Shown: piece by piece, positions 46,045-60,060 of the stretch
Layout: every line of letters starts with the position of its first letter
How positions within the stretch are numbered: the stretch's first letter is position 1
NCBI GenBank assembly: GCA_025093555.1
Contig: JAIWNF010000006.1
Location: forward strand, 496,001 to 560,000
Direction: 5' to 3'
Source: Circinella umbellata
Taxonomy: Eukaryota; Mucoromycota; Mucoromycetes; Mucorales; Lichtheimiaceae
Length of the DNA: 64,000 nucleotides
Program-made: the position numbers and the translations under genes
Notes under the pieces: model-generated
Database searches by the model: none
Seen by the model: only the letters and a program-made list of their open reading frames with translations
What the model was told of the DNA's origin: nothing

Positions 46045-49000
46045 ACGTGTGTAGTGCTAAAAAACTTTATGTTTTTTTTTTAAAAAAATATACTATTGTT
46101 TAGACAGAAACACTTTCTACTATGCATTTTTATAATTTCCCAAACTTCTTTCTTTTATTTTTTACGTTTATTACATAATATAGATACCCTACACCTAAAA
46201 TAGAAAAAAAGACCCCCCGAAGTAACTGTTTACGTGTTCATTATATCCTTTATTTGCTATTTCAAAAAAAAAAAAAAATACACTACGTATTTTCAATAAA
46301 AGTTTTCATTTGGATGATAATATATTTGTGAACTCTTTTTGTTTTATATAATCAATTATTCAAAAAGAAGTAGGTATATATAATAGAACAAAGTCATAAA
46401 TATTCAGTCTCGTATTCAAGTATGTAACATAATACTAAGGGGTACCTAAAACGTATAAGAAACATGGGAATGATACAATAATAAATTACCTCTGTTTTGT
46501 CTGTAGCAGTTACATACTAATTACACTGGATGTTTTGAAGCTATTCCCAAGCTTTTCAATATTATAGTTGGAAAAAAAGTGTCCAGTAGTACAAAAAAAG
46601 AGTTGTACGTATCAATGATGATATCCACCAATCCAGAATGACTTTTGTACTAAATCAAGTTAATATTTAAAGTATCGCACATATCAATATATAAGCATAT
46701 TCTATCAGTGAACCAAAGTAAGTGGTAAAGTCTATGTACGTATATATTAAATGTTATCATATATTAGTATGGTTATTAGTGTAGACTCAGTTCTTACTGT
46801 GATTTACCATCACAACAGAAGAGTTAGTAAACGTACCACTTTTGTATAAATAGGTAAACAAAAATAAGTGTAATTTAATATTCTATTTTTATATATGGAT
46901 ATGTTAAAATAAGATGATTGGTCACTGCGGAATCATATGTAAAAAGGCTGTGTTAAAAGTAAAGATGTCATTACAGTAAATAAATGGTATATTTCTTTGG
47001 TCATGTATAATGATGATATGTTTCTTCCTCTTTCAGAAAATACTTTGTCAATGTAAACCATATAACAATAGGACTGGTTATTTAAGAATGTCATGTAATC
47101 TCTTTTTTGTCAAAAATCCAATCGTGGCGTCAAAAAAAGTTGTTATTTCTTTATTTTTTAATATCTAAAAAACGTTAACGTTCTCAACATTGATAAACAT
47201 ATATGCCCATTTTTTTTATCTATACGTAAATTGTTTAATAATAAAAAGGGGATTAATAGGATCAAGAATGGTTCTTATTACTTTTTTTCTTTGCTTGTTT
47301 TCATAACCGTCATGTCAATATTAGTCATGCGAAATGAATTTCTATGTGGTGATATACGTAAATGAAGAAAAAAAATAGAACGTAGTACATTTACATCGTC
47401 CATATCTTACAGGATCTGTGTTATATGTTGGACTTTCTTTTTCTTTATCTTAAATTCCTTCGCACTATTATTTAGCTTCATCTAACTCGTCGAAACAATC
47501 CCGTCGCTAGCTTCCCAGTTAAATTTTTTTCTCATGTTTTTCTACTGGTTTAATAACTCCTTTCTTCTAGCCAAGACATTTCTTAGCGGTTAACAAAGTC
47601 ACTTTGTACTGATAACTAGACCCCCCATCCGTTTCCAAATCCCCTTCCTTTGAGGTAAAAGGGAACATTAGCCGGCGCCTCAACCAATATTATGCTGCTA
47701 CTGCTTACAAATCTTATTTATTACTTTCAAGTAATCCGCTACTCACAGTAGGTAATCAATATATCATTTTCTTCGTGAAAGTGATGTCACGGTTTATATG
47801 TTATGTACATAGACAGATACCTACCTTTGTACTCTTTTTCTAGATTTCGCAATTCAAAAACGTATTATCTGTAGCTTCGGCCGACGTTCACATGTGTTGT
47901 GGAACGCGCCACTTGTAGGCGCAGGTATGAGGACTGCTTACTATGCTTCTTCGAGACTTCTGTAAACTGGAGCGGTCTTGTGCTTAAAAACGTACAAGTC
48001 AATTTCTTATTCTGGATTTCTTACGTAGCACTCATTCTTGGGAATAGAGGACATTTAAGTTATAGTGAATAAGGTACAAATCTCGGTTACGCAAGATGAT
48101 TTATTTATTATTGTGATTATGTGTAGTTTGTCTCTATGGAACAATTAAATAAGTTATTTGTCTACCAAAGAGGATTATCTTTCTTTTCTTTACTGCCATG
48201 ACCATTCCACGTATACTTTCAGCTTACCAATTTTTTAACGCGAAAGGGTCGTGAGTTAGAGAATATATAATAATTAACTTTTGTTGCCTGGATACTAAAC
48301 AAACGTACTTGAAACTTTTATAATTTTTGAAGTTTCAAAACTTTACGACTAGGATAAACAAAAAGGTAAAATTTTATCTTTTCTATAGAATAATAGTAAT
48401 TCCTAATATATGCTTATGTTGGAGAAAAACGGTCAAATTAATCGTATTCTTGTAACTCGTATACATAAAAAAAGGCCCTTACTATCATAACTGATGTAAG
48501 TTCTCAAAAAAAAAAAAAAAAAAACCTGAGCGCCAAAAAGCAAAAATGGGTAGTCTCGACTCCAAATAGGATTATTTAAAGTTTGTGTATAAACAGAATC
48601 TATTTTGGTCATGACATTCTAGTCATAGTACGGTATAATTTATACGCGTAATATTGCTGTGATGCATTAATAGTAATAGCAATAATAATAATATAGTGTA
48701 TGTAAGAAGATAGAAGCATGGGATACAAAAACACATTTTTTAATAACAATAACTTCTGTTACTATGATTAATTATGCTTTCTACATTCATAACAATTGTT
48801 GTTAGTGAACAAAAAAAAAAGGCAACAAATTATTGAAACAAAATCATAAATTATCATTTAGACCCGCGATTATTGAGACGCTTTTAGCCAATAAGAAATG
48901 ATACTATAATAAGCTATAGAATATTGTTTTCCGTTATGAGCTAGTTGTATCTAACCCTCACACTTTTTAACTTGTATTCTGCTCTTTTGCTCTCTCTCTC

Positions 49001-49216
49001 TCTCTCTTTATTTTGTGTGCGGGTTTTTTTTTTTTTATATTACCAAACCGTTTTCTTTCTCTTTATATACTTTACTGCTTTTTTATTTCTTTTCTTCTCC
49101 TCCATTACTATAACATTCCCCTCCCCTTTTTAGTTATTTTTTTTTTTACCAGAAAGCAACACTTTTTTTCTTTTCTTTAAACATAACCACTTTTAATTGT
49201 AATTTAGAAGATCATC
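46045..49216. other. 3.2-kb gene-free stretch
   Basis: Lies between the prolidase and SAPS genes. A less AT-rich island at 47440-48060 has coding-like open stretches (see findings). A 19-20 base poly-A run is at about 48506. The final 250 bp before the SAPS ATG are strongly T/C-rich. Confidence 0.5.
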
Positions 49217-52200
49217 ATGTTTTGGCGTTTTGGTTTTCATAATCCTTCAGCAATAGACACGTTGTTAGAACGCGAAGATATTGAATTAGAAGATATCTTG
49301 GAAGAAGAAGATCTCCTGCAGGAGGCAAAGTCTCACAACCAAAAACTGGTTGACTAGTATCCTTTTTTTTAAGTAGTATTATTGTTTTTAACATTTACTT
49401 TAACTTTTTACTATTATTATTATTATGCCTAGTGATCTTCTCTCTCTTTTTTTTTTATTTTAATTAACCATCCTTATTCTATTATATGCATGGAAAAGAA
49501 GAAAAAAAAAAGAAATTAAAAACCAAAATGGATGGACGAAATAGAAAACAATTACGGAATATATGTATATATATAAATATTTATATATTACGAATACTAA
49601 AACAACAACCAACAACCAAATTTATTATTATTCTTATATCAATAACCTTAACCACGCTCATTTTATTATTATTATTATTATAAAGTTTTTGTAAACCAGA
49701 GAATTTGACAAAACTATTAAACTATATTACAGCAACTGATCTTGATGAAAGTCGACGGTTCAAGTAAGTTTATACGTATTCTGAGGCAAAATAAAGGAGA
49801 ATATGATGATAATCATGAAACTAGTTAATAATAGTAATATATAAATTGGGTAGGTATCCGTTCCTTGCATGTGAGATTATGGCCTGTGAAATTCCACAAA
49901 TTGTCGATAGTATCGTTTTGGATAATAAGGGTATGCTTGGATCATTTTGGGAGTTTTTGGATCGTCCTGCTGCTCCAAAGCATCTTGCAGATGAACCAAC
50001 AATAAAAACAACAACAACATCCTCTTCTGTAAAACAACAGCAGGAACAAGATAACGATAATAATAAAAAGGAAGCTGATATTGAAGAGAAGACAACTGAT
50101 AAAGTGGCAGATCAACAAAAACAACAGCAACCTGAAGATCAAGTGGAAGAAGAACAACAACAGGAAATCGATGAAGGTGATGAAGAGGAAGTCGAAGAAG
50201 AATTTGGATTAGATTCACTTCAAGCACAATATTTCTGTAAAACCATTAGTGTATTCTTAACAAAACGTACTACTGAGGTAAAGAAGAATGAACAAAACCA
50301 TATTTTATGAAGAAATGAGGAAAAGGCAAAAGTAGAAAAAATAGTTTGGTATTGCGGATTCGGCGATTTTATTCATCCGACTTTTTATTTTATTTTTATT
50401 ATAGGTGCTAGATTTTATCAAGTCTAAACCTAAACATTTGGAACAAATCTTAACTCATTTACAGACTTCTGCTATTATGGATTTGTTGTTGACATTGGTT
50501 CGAGTTGAAGAATTAGCTGAAGGAAAAGGCATTGTGCAGGTAAATAATAATAGAGATATTATTATCATTATTATATTAATAGAGTTTGTTCCTTGGATTA
50601 CTAATTAAAGAATTTATTCACAGTGGTTAAGTGATAATGGATTATTAGATAGCTTAGTAGATAGACTTGATCCTTATTTGGACAGTGAAGTGAGTAATTG
50701 GATTTGCAAGATATATAAGATCTTAAAAAAAGGGAAAGTAATCTGTTTATTAAGTTTACACGGTTTTTTTTTACTTTTGTTTATTACCAGGAACATTCTG
50801 TTGCTCAGCAATGTATATGTGAAATTATTCGTATGTCGCAAACAAGTCTTGTGGAATCGCCTAGTATTGGATTGAATGATTTGATTATTGATTTGAAAAG
50901 GTAATAATTCTCGGCTGTTTAGGAAAAAAAAAGAAGAGAAAAACGGCATTCTGAATATTTGCATACACATAATTTATAGTGAGCGGGTAATTCGAAAGTT
51001 AGCTAATTTCATGTTGGATGACAAGGCTCCTAATTCAACTTCAACTTTAATCAATGGTGTCACAATTATTATTGATCTTATACGTCATAACAATAGGTAT
51101 GTAACAAAAAGAAAAAAAAATGAGGGGGAAAGAGAAAAAGAGGGAAAACAAAATAAACTGAAGTATTTACGTAAATGTAAAACATCTATTATAGTGATAT
51201 GGATAATGATCCCATGCTCAACGGTACATATGGTTATAATGCTAATCCCATGATTCGTCAAGCTTCTGTCTCATTGGCCGACATGTTAAGAGTATTAGCA
51301 GATCACGTTGGTGATTTTAACCGTTTATTGTTGAATCCTCGATCTGTGGTAAAGTATAAGCTTTTCAATATCTTTTGTTTGTTTTAGTTAAGAAGAAAAG
51401 AGGATTAACAAAAGTTGATATATATATATATATATATATAAATGTATGCAAATTAGAATGGACCTATGCGAACTACATTAGGTGAACAAGTACCACTTGG
51501 TTTTGAACGTCTCAAGATTTGTGAGCTATTTGCTGAGTTATTGCATTGTTCCAACATGTCAAACTTAAACTCTAACGTCTTTGATGATGATGAAGATGAA
51601 GAAGATGTGAATGAGGAAAAAGATGATGCATCATCGACAAATGAACAACAACGAATTGAGGATGTATCAAAGGAGGACAATAAGGAAAAGGATATCAATG
51701 ATGATAATAAAGAGACCTCTGTTCAACCTACTACAACATCAACAACTAGTAAAAAAGACGATCACGATAACGAAGAGAAGGAAGAAAGATCAGCTGCTGG
51801 TTCGGCTGAAGAGGAAAAGAAAGAGGATTTATCTATTGGAGATTATCTCAAGATTCAATTTGTAGAACATCATGTTATGCCAACTTGTATTGTGAGTTTT
51901 AATTTTATTTTATTTTACTCAACTTTTAAAAAATCAACAAGATCAACTAAATTTTATGTAATTGATAGAATTTATTCTTTGCGTTTCCATGGAACAACTT
52001 CTTACATTACGTCATTTATGACATGCTTCATCAAGTTTTCAATGGACGTATGGATAAAGGATACAACCGACATTTGGCCATTTCAGTATTTAAGGATGGT
52101 AAATTAACTGATAAAATGGTACAAGCCCAAAAAGCTAATGACGAAGAATGGTATTGTCTCAATTTTTGGTTTTTTTTTAATGGATATTTGAGAAAAGAGA

Positions 52201-53424
52201 GATAATGGCTAAATATCTATCTTTTTTTTTGTAGCGCTAAGCCAAAGGGAATGCGTTTGGGCTATATGGGTCATTTGACATTTATTGCCGATGAAATCAT
52301 TAAACTATTTGAAGGTTATCCTGAAGCTATTGTTGGTATGATCAAGGATGATGTTGATATGGATGCTTGGAATGAATATTGTAATGCCGAGTTGAAAGAC
52401 ACCAAAGAACGTGATCGACTTCCTTTGGCAGGTCCACGACCTAATGATGGTATGGATGGTGTAGCTACTGATGAAGAAGAGGAGGAGGAAGAACCACTAG
52501 AAGATGCCACCGCCGGTCAATATTCGAGATACCTTGGTAGACATGGTCCAGATGGAGATATAGATGATGATGAGGATGAAGAACATGAAAATTGGATCAC
52601 GTAAGCAATTTTTTCTGTTATTGTTTCTATGACAACAATTTATTTTCTCTAAGCATTTTTTTTATTTGAATATTAGTGGACGGGATGATTATGATCGAGA
52701 ATATTATGGTGGTGGTGCGTTTGGTATGGGTAACAATGATCAACTTGCAGCCCATCATATGGCCGGTACTCACGACGAACTTGAAGATGATGAAGAGTAT
52801 GGTAGTGATGATGATGAGGTAAATATAATTCACAATGGATCAAAAGAGATAGAACTGGGTGCTACTGGTGTCATCTAAATCTTGAGCGTATTGGGTTAAT
52901 TAAAGCCTCTTTAACTTATTTAGGAATCCGGAAGAATACCCCAGGACTGGACGAGAGGATTTGCACCTTTCCCTCAAACTAGCATGTTGCATCGAACACA
53001 AAGTCATATTAGCGAAACTGAAGATGCAGATAATGATGACTTATATAAAGACACGAACAACAATAGCAATAATAACAATAATACTAAACAACAACAAACA
53101 TCCATGACTAAACCTAATGACAACGACGATGAAGATGAAGATGATCCCTTTGGAGATTTTACTAGTAGTGATAATGATAATAATACAGACTGGTCTCAAG
53201 GTTTTACTTCACAGTTTGAAAGTATACATATTTCACAAGATGGAACTAATAAAACCGGTTCATTATCAACAGGGGAAGTACTATCATCTACAACATCAAC
53301 AGAAAATGACCCAAAGCAAAACATTACTCACGATTATGTTCGAGCTGTTAAAACAAAAGAAGAGGAAGGTGGGAAATTAGCAAAAGATTATCGACCAGAA
53401 GAAGAACAACAGGGTGAAATTTAA
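49217..53424 (+). CDS. SIT4 phosphatase-associated protein (SAPS family, PP6R-like)
   Basis: Thirteen exons: 49217-49356, 49686-49763, 49854-50277, 50405-50539, 50624-50689, 50791-50900, 50980-51096, 51195-51348, 51457-51891, 51969-52150, 52235-52600, 52677-52818 and 52924-53424. The frame closes at 949 aa. The N-terminus MFWRFGFHNPSAIDTLLERE and the block LLNYITATDLDESRRFKYPF, followed by LACEIMACEI, are diagnostic of SAPS proteins. So are the later blocks FPWNNFLHYVIYDMLHQVF and GYMGHLTFIADEIIK. Armadillo-like helices carry the core. Acidic low-complexity inserts lie in exons 3 and 9 (Gln/Glu- and Asp/Glu-rich), and the C-terminus is Asp/Asn-rich. In yeast, SAP proteins are regulatory subunits of Sit4 (PP6) downstream of TORC1. 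In animals they are PP6 regulatory subunits. Convergent with the transporter at 54184. Confidence 0.95.
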
Positions 53425-54183
53425 AAAATAAACAAGCGCACATAAATACACACACTCTCCTCGCTTTTACAAAAATATTTGATTAGAAAAAAAAAAAAAA
53501 GGAAACCTACCTTTTTTATTATTTTACAAGATAGTACATATCATTTTTTTTATCATCATTCATCCTTTCCCTTACTTCTTTATTTCTTTTTTTTTTCTAT
53601 ATATATAGTTTTACTTATTATATATACATACATTTTTCTATTCAAATGGGTGAAAATAATAGTGGAACAAAACAAAAAAAAAAGAAAATGGATTATTCAC
53701 ATATTATATATACGCTTCAGCACTCATAAATAGCTCTCCCTTCGCTTTCTCTTTTCCTCGTTACCTATTCTATTAAACCTTTTCTTTTTTCTCTGATACT
53801 TATTATATTAACTCGTAACACTTTTTTTTCTTCTCTTCGTATTCATTATCAAGTTACTTCTCACACATTTTATTTCCCCCCTTTCTATCTCTCCCCACTT
53901 GTCTTTGTAGTATCACTTATATTTTTTGTGGATTTAATGTCTTACATGACTATTTTTCTTGTACAAAAAAAAAAGCCTTATTTTTTCAATTTGTTTGTAA
54001 AATGTAGTATGTATACATATATGTATATATTACTATCTTATTTCTAATCGCTTGGAATGTATTTTTAGATGAAATGATAACAACTGTTATGGATCAAAAT
54101 GTGTAGTGCATAAGTTTATTTGTAAAATATGTAATAGATAAATGATTTTTACGATAATAATAGCGAATTGGAAATAAATATAT
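53425..54183. other. Convergent 3' intergenic region
   Basis: 760 bp between the stops of the SAPS and transporter genes. T- and A-rich tracts presumably include both 3' UTRs. No other feature was seen. Confidence 0.55.
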
Positions 54184-56485
54184 CTAAAGGTTATTGGGTA
54201 AAAAGCTCCAAATAGTACCAAGAATAGCCATGATAGTGGATATAATCAATATGAAGTTATTTACAATAGATTCTTTCCAAGTGATTGAACTACCAAACAA
54301 CCTACGGTAACATAATAGAGGAAAGATAGCCGAGATACCAAAACTAAACAATGCACCCAAAAGTGACTATATTAGGAGAAGATAGATGGAGAGTGAGCAA
54401 ATGTGATGAAACATGATCTCGGTTTTATAGAAACTCTTTTTTTTTTTAATTTATTTTTGACAAGTCCTTATCTTTTTATGGTTTATAAGAAAAGAAAAAT
54501 GAAAGAAAAAAAAATTATAAATATTTACCACCACACGATCAAAGCCAGGAAATACCGTGGCAACGTAAACAATCACAAGGCTAACAATGATCCGAATAGA
54601 TGCTGTGACAAGATGTTTTCTCCAAGGGTGAAACCGAATCCAATCTTCAAACTTGTTGAACAAAGATAGTTCTAAACTCAAACTGACCGGATTTAACATT
54701 AGCCCATATTTTGCAAGAGGAGTTAAAACAATTAATCCTACACCAAACTGTGTAAGAGCTTTATTATATTCCGGTATGTTTGCCAAATTTTGTGTGATCT
54801 ATATAAAAAAAAACAAAAAAAGAATAATGAAGCCCGGGAGTACGGACAATAAAGCATCAGCAACGCGATTGATAAATAACAACAAATAACCAAAAGAAAA
54901 GATATATCTCTTTATTTAGTATAAATGAAAATACTATTTTACTATTGTTTACCTCCTGCATCGTTTCTAATCCAAACATCAAATAGCCTGTCACAGCCAT
55001 AATGATATAGGCTCCAACAGTAACAATGTACGAAATGTCAACCATCTTTTCATATTGTTTTGGATCTTCCATATCACGGTAAATTGACGGGAAGACGGCA
55101 TGCCCGGAAAACCCTGCCATGGCAAGTCCAAAAGTCAGTGGAACGTTGTACAATTCTGAAGGAAATATTTCTGTTTCCTATAAATATATATTAATTATAT
55201 ATATATATATATATATAAAACAAAGGGGATTAATAAGGTCATGTTAAAAGTTCATGTTTTTGTGTATGATATGTTGCCACATTATTTATTTACCATGGGA
55301 TCTAACAAACTGCCAGGTCGTGTTGGTTTGGAGAATCCATCTACGGTGATAGTCATCAATAAACAGACACATGCCAAAATACCGACTAGACTTGTCAAAG
55401 CCAATTTCCTCATAGGTAAAAACATAGTAGGTGTCAAGAGCAAAAATGAAATAATCCGAACAGTAATCAAATCAATTTCCGGATAAAAGGATTGAATACC
55501 ATCACCCAATAAGACAACCATAGCAATACCAATTGTCATGAGTTCGACAATAAATACACCACTGACCCAAGTTCTTCCTGTTTCATTAAATGCAGCAGCT
55601 CCCATATCACCATACGTACTTGAACCCTCAGCATAGTCCAAACATCGAACAATAATTTTGGCAGTATAATTGGTCCCCAAAGCACAAAATAAAAATGTAA
55701 ATGATCCGATTAACCAACCACCACATCGAAAAGCTAGCGGTAAAGCTAGAATACCAATACCAATCAGTACATTGACGGCATTGAATACAGATTGTAAAAA
55801 TGTGGATTTGAGCTGTGATTGCTGCTGTGCTTGGTGTGGATCCATGTCATGTTGTTGTAATAGCTGCTGAGATAAAACGGAAGCGACTGTCGTGTGACGT
55901 GATAAGGCAGGAAATAGATGATAATTTCCACCTGTAGCCGTACGTTGTGATAAGGTTCTACCTAATGATGCTTCATCATAGACAAAGGGTCTACATAAAA
56001 AATAAAAGTAGAGTTTTTTTTTTGCGTTATTATCGCCTATTGCATATAGTATTACATCATTGTACAACTTCTACCCCACACAATTATTAAGGTTAAAAAA
56101 AATTATGAGAAGAAAGAGTTATTTTTGCTTTCGACATATAATGGTGAGCCATATATAGATAAACAAAAATCGCTCACCTCGAAAGTTTAGAATCTTCACT
56201 TATCCGACCTCGTTCCTCTTCGTCCAAAGGTCGTTGTTGATCTGGGGTATTGGTATCTTCATTGATACTAAGTGATGGAGCATTTAAATTCTCTGCAACA
56301 TATAAAATACTTGCGCGAGAATAAGATCCAGTAAATGATTCCATGGCATCCCGGAAAGATCTTGGAGATGCATCAGAAACATATTGATCATCTTGTTGAT
56401 TACTCGTTGCAGGGTATAAGGATCCATAGTTTGGAGGTAAACGAGCTGGAAGTGTATTTGAAGGGACTTTAATAGGCGTTGACAT
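54184..56485 (-). CDS. Vacuolar amino-acid transporter, Avt1-type (AAAP/SLC36-38 family)
   Basis: Five exons: 56485-56178, 55990-55294, 55177-54953, 54798-54529 and 54366-54184. The frame closes at 560 aa. The first 170 residues are hydrophilic and Ser-rich, as in Avt1 proteins. The Aa_trans domain begins at LKSTFLQSVFNAVNVLIGIG, the family signature for the first helix (N.LxGxG.L). It continues through about ten or eleven hydrophobic segments, including LIGSFTFLFCALGTNYTAKI, LTFGLAMAGFSGHAVFPSI (the conserved F.GH..FP..), GAYIIMAVTGYLMFG and the terminal FILIISTIMAILGTIW. Avt1 moves neutral amino acids across the vacuolar membrane in exchange for protons. The segment GHAVFPSIYRDMEDPKQY is typical of the fungal Avt1 branch. 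Divergent from the bZIP gene at 57919. Confidence 0.94.
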
Positions 56486-56738
56486 TATTATTATTATATT
56501 ATTTTAAAAAAAAAGAAGTAAAAAGGAGGTAAAAGAAAAAAAAATTGAGAAAGAAAAAAAAAAGATAAGAACTTCTTTGTTTTTTTTCTTCTCAAAAAAA
56601 GTAAATTAAAAAGAAAAAAGACACGAGCCGCTTTTTATATAAAGAAGTTTATGTATATGTATTGTTGTTGTTGTTTTGATCTTGACACGCTTTATTAACA
56701 CACATTATGTAATGTGTACAAGTATGCAATTACGTATA

Positions 56739-56779
<41 letters not shown>

Positions 56780-57918
56780 AATGAAACAAAACACACACAC
56801 ACACACATTTTAAGTTACCAAAGAGAGAACACCCGAAAAGGTTGAAAGGGGCAGGTAGGAGATTTATATATAAAGTAAATAAAAGATCACCACCTATCAT
56901 CATTATCAACATCATCATTTATCAGTATGTCTTATTATCCAACAACCAAAAAAAAAAAGGTAACGAGTAACTTTAAAAAATAAGAGGCTGTCAAAAAGTC
57001 TGGATTGTATTATGTGTCTCATGTTTATACCAACCGCGGTTGATCCACTATTGCTATGTGCAACAATCAACAAATAAAAAAAAAAATTTGTTCTTGTTTT
57101 TCCCAGGTCAATCAATACAATACATCTCTTCAACTTTCTTACTCTTCTCTTACTCCAATCTTTACCCTATCATACTAGCTCCTGTAAATATAAAAAAAAA
57201 ATCTGATTAAAAAATATCCCCCTTACTGATGAAACTACTAGGTGACATTGTGTTTATACATTGTGATGTATTGGGTTGTATATGCCCATAGTTGATAAAA
57301 CCCAAGTTTCATGTCAACAGGTCGGAGTGATAGCAACAATAGTAGCCATGGCAACAAAAAAAAAAAAATAACAAGTTTTTTTATTTTCTAAAAAAAAGTT
57401 GTAAGATTATAAAGTAATTAAAAGCGTTAAATGACCACTCATACAAAAAAAATCATCTTTCTCATCTAATTCTTATTGTAAGATGATGCCATATAAAAAA
57501 ATGATGTAATTTTTTATAAATGTCGGTCAATCAAAAAAGAAAAAAATTGTACAGTGTAGAGAAAGGGGACCATAAGCCTACCTTTTTTACAATTGTTCAC
57601 TCCTTAGCCGAAGGAGTACGTCTCTTTTTTTTTCTTCTTCTTGTCCTTCTTTTTATTTTTCCTTTCAATTATTGTGATATTTGAGCCATTATTTATTATT
57701 TATCCTTTCCATTCTCTTTTTTCTTTTTCCCTTCTTATCTTTTTATTTTTAAGGTAAAATAAAATATAATAATAGTAAATGGTTACAATTTTCTATTTAT
57801 CAAATGACAATGTGCGTCTGTCCTTGTGAACCATTTCGAATGTATGAATGATTGAATGAGTAAAACTTAAATGTCATGTTTTTTCTTCTTTTTTACTTTT
57901 AGTGCTCATTGATAGAAC
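56486..57918. other. Shared promoter region of the transporter (-) and bZIP (+) genes
   Basis: 1.4 kb. Strong A/T homopolymer tracts lie next to both starts, with an (AT)n at 56740-56775 and an (AC)n at 56791-56807. A hairpin-like TCCTTAGCCGAAGGA is near 57600. No coding frame was supported. Confidence 0.55.
56740..56807. repeat. (AT)n and (AC)n microsatellites
   Basis: About 17 AT units, a short spacer, then about 8 AC units, roughly 250-320 bp upstream of the transporter start. Confidence 0.93.
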
Positions 57919-59404
57919 ATGACTAATATCCAAGATAATGTTCCGAATACAACCAATGTTGACTTTTCAGGCCAGTCCAATAAGACACCAAAACAAGGTT
58001 TGTTTATTAGACTTTTTTTTTTTTTTGCTTTACTATTATTACAAAATATTTATAGATTTGATAGAAACTAGTGTATATATATATATCGAATTTCTTAAGG
58101 GGGGGAACAGAAGAGAGAGTGCTTAATATCAAAAAAGCTATCAAGCTTAGAATAAACTAAGCTAAGCTAAGCTAAACCAAAATAAAATAAATTAGTATCA
58201 ACAGATGATAGTCCCCCTATGGCAGTGTTACCATTAAATTCAAGTGCTAAATTGGATCAAGAACCCAATCCATTTGAACAAAGTTTTTCGACGGTTACCG
58301 CACCATCTGAACGACCTAGCCATCAACAACAACATTCCTATGATAATAACAATAATAAACGGAGTGAAAGTTTAAGTAGCAGTAGTACAAGTACAACAAC
58401 AAGTAATAGTAGTAATAATGGTAATAATCAACACCAAAAGACTATATTACCACCTGTTGCAGCGATTGCAAGTCCAGTACCACCTTTGTTAAGAAGTGGT
58501 GTATTACCGAAAGATGTCGCGAACCAAATTGCATGGAATTCACTTCGAGCTGGTCCATTATCACCTTCCATGTTACAAGGACCTCAAAAACATTCCAGCT
58601 TTGAAGTGACTACTAACAATAATAATATGCCATCTACATCTTCACCTTCATATTCAACATTATCATCTAATAACAGCACGATAGTAATAGCTTCATTGCA
58701 ACAACAACAACAACAACAAGTACAGCACCGACAATCACATCACAATCAAAGACCTATGAGTCATATTTATGCTCCAGGTAAAGTAAGCATAACTTTTTCC
58801 TTTTAGGAATACAGGAAAGGGTAATCCCAAGGGGGGGAGGGGCATTTTGAAAAGAAAAAAGAAAAAAGGATCAGATAAAGATAAGGAGATAGAGACAGGA
58901 ATAAAAATTGAAAGGCAATGATTTATTAACAAAAAAAAAAAATTAGACCCAGCTCTTTCATTTGCCATGGCAGGTCCTGCGGTAGATGAAGTTGCGCAAA
59001 ATGATTATGTCAACGCACGGTCCAGTTCAATAAGTAGTTCCGCTAGCGCAACCAGTATTTCACCCACAGCAACAACACATAAAAATTTGATGAATAGTAA
59101 CCATGATGACCGACGACCTTCCGAACCTATGACTATGAAATCAAAACATGATACCAATCTTCATTTATATCAAGATAATAATAATAATGATAATGACAAT
59201 AGCAGTAATGATAATACCATAAAAACAAAAAAGCGAGCAAGATCCACGTCCAATACTGATAAAGATGAAGATGAAGATGATAAAAAACGGAAAAATTTTC
59301 TTGAACGTAATCGTATTGGTAAATATCTTTTCTTTTTATAAGATTTCTATGTGTTTCTGTTCTTTTATTGACAAAAGTAAATGAATATAATGATATATAT
59401 ATAT

Positions 59405-59470
<66 letters not shown>

Positions 59471-59923
59471 TGTGTGTGATATGTGGTAGAGTTATGATTT
59501 TGATACTGAGAAAAAAAAACTTTATATTGTATACAGCTGCATTAAAATGTCGTCAACGTAAAAAACAATGGCTCAATAATTTGCAGGCAAGAGTTGAGTA
59601 TTTGACCAATGATAATGAGCAACTTCAAGTTCAATCAAATGTATTACGTGAAGAAATTGTCAATTTGAAAACATTACTTTTAGCACATAAAGACTGTCCA
59701 ATTGCTCAACAACAGCAACAAGGAGTATTTCATGAATTACAACAAGAACATCAACAACAACATAATCAACATCATTATCATCATCATCATAATCAAAATA
59801 AATCATCCCCAACATCATCACTTATCCATCCATCTGGTGAACCAGAACTTATACCAATTCGATACTCATCAACAACATCATCTACTCCTAATAATAATAA
59901 TCATAGTACCGACAACAACAACA

Positions 59924-59965
<42 letters not shown>

Positions 59966-60060
59966 CAACAAATAACATGCAACAAAACATGATGACATTT
60001 TCTAGTCATCCACAAGCACAAAGTATGGTTGCAGGAACATCAAGTGTATTACGCTTTTAA
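57919..60060 (+). CDS. bZIP transcription factor, Atf1/ATF2 type
   Basis: Exons 57919-57997, 58205-58777, 58947-59318 and 59537-60060, giving 515 aa. The basic region and zipper straddle the last intron. KKRKNFLERNRI joins AALKCRQRKKQWLNNLQARV, giving the NxxAAxxCRxRKK signature of the Atf1/ATF2/CREB group. A leucine zipper follows (VEYLTNDNEQLQVQSNVLREEIVNLKTLLL) and then AHKDC. Upstream, NPFEQSFSTV and LPPVAAIASPVPPLLRSGV...PLSPSMLQGP resemble the Aft1/Atf1 N-terminal activation and HRA regions of ascomycete Atf1/AtfA. The rest is Asn/Ser/Gln/His-rich, with a run of about 13 Asn near residue 490. Atf1-type factors bind CRE-like TGACGT sites and act downstream of stress MAPKs, usually Hog1/Sty1. 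Localisation is nuclear by inference. Confidence 0.93.
59407..59478. repeat. (TG)n microsatellite in the last bZIP intron
   Basis: About 30 uninterrupted TG units, a single TTTG break, then 5 more, inside the intron 59319-59536. Frames that read it as Cys-Val repeats are not coding. Confidence 0.96.

Noticed and set aside
49877..50227. Antisense open frame in the SAPS gene
   Set aside because: It is the complement of the CAA/GAA-rich low-complexity segment and gives a Leu/Val-rich artefact.
59368..59536. Open frame encoding a Cys-Val repeat
   Set aside because: It is a (TG)n microsatellite read through the last bZIP intron; the true exon starts at 59537.
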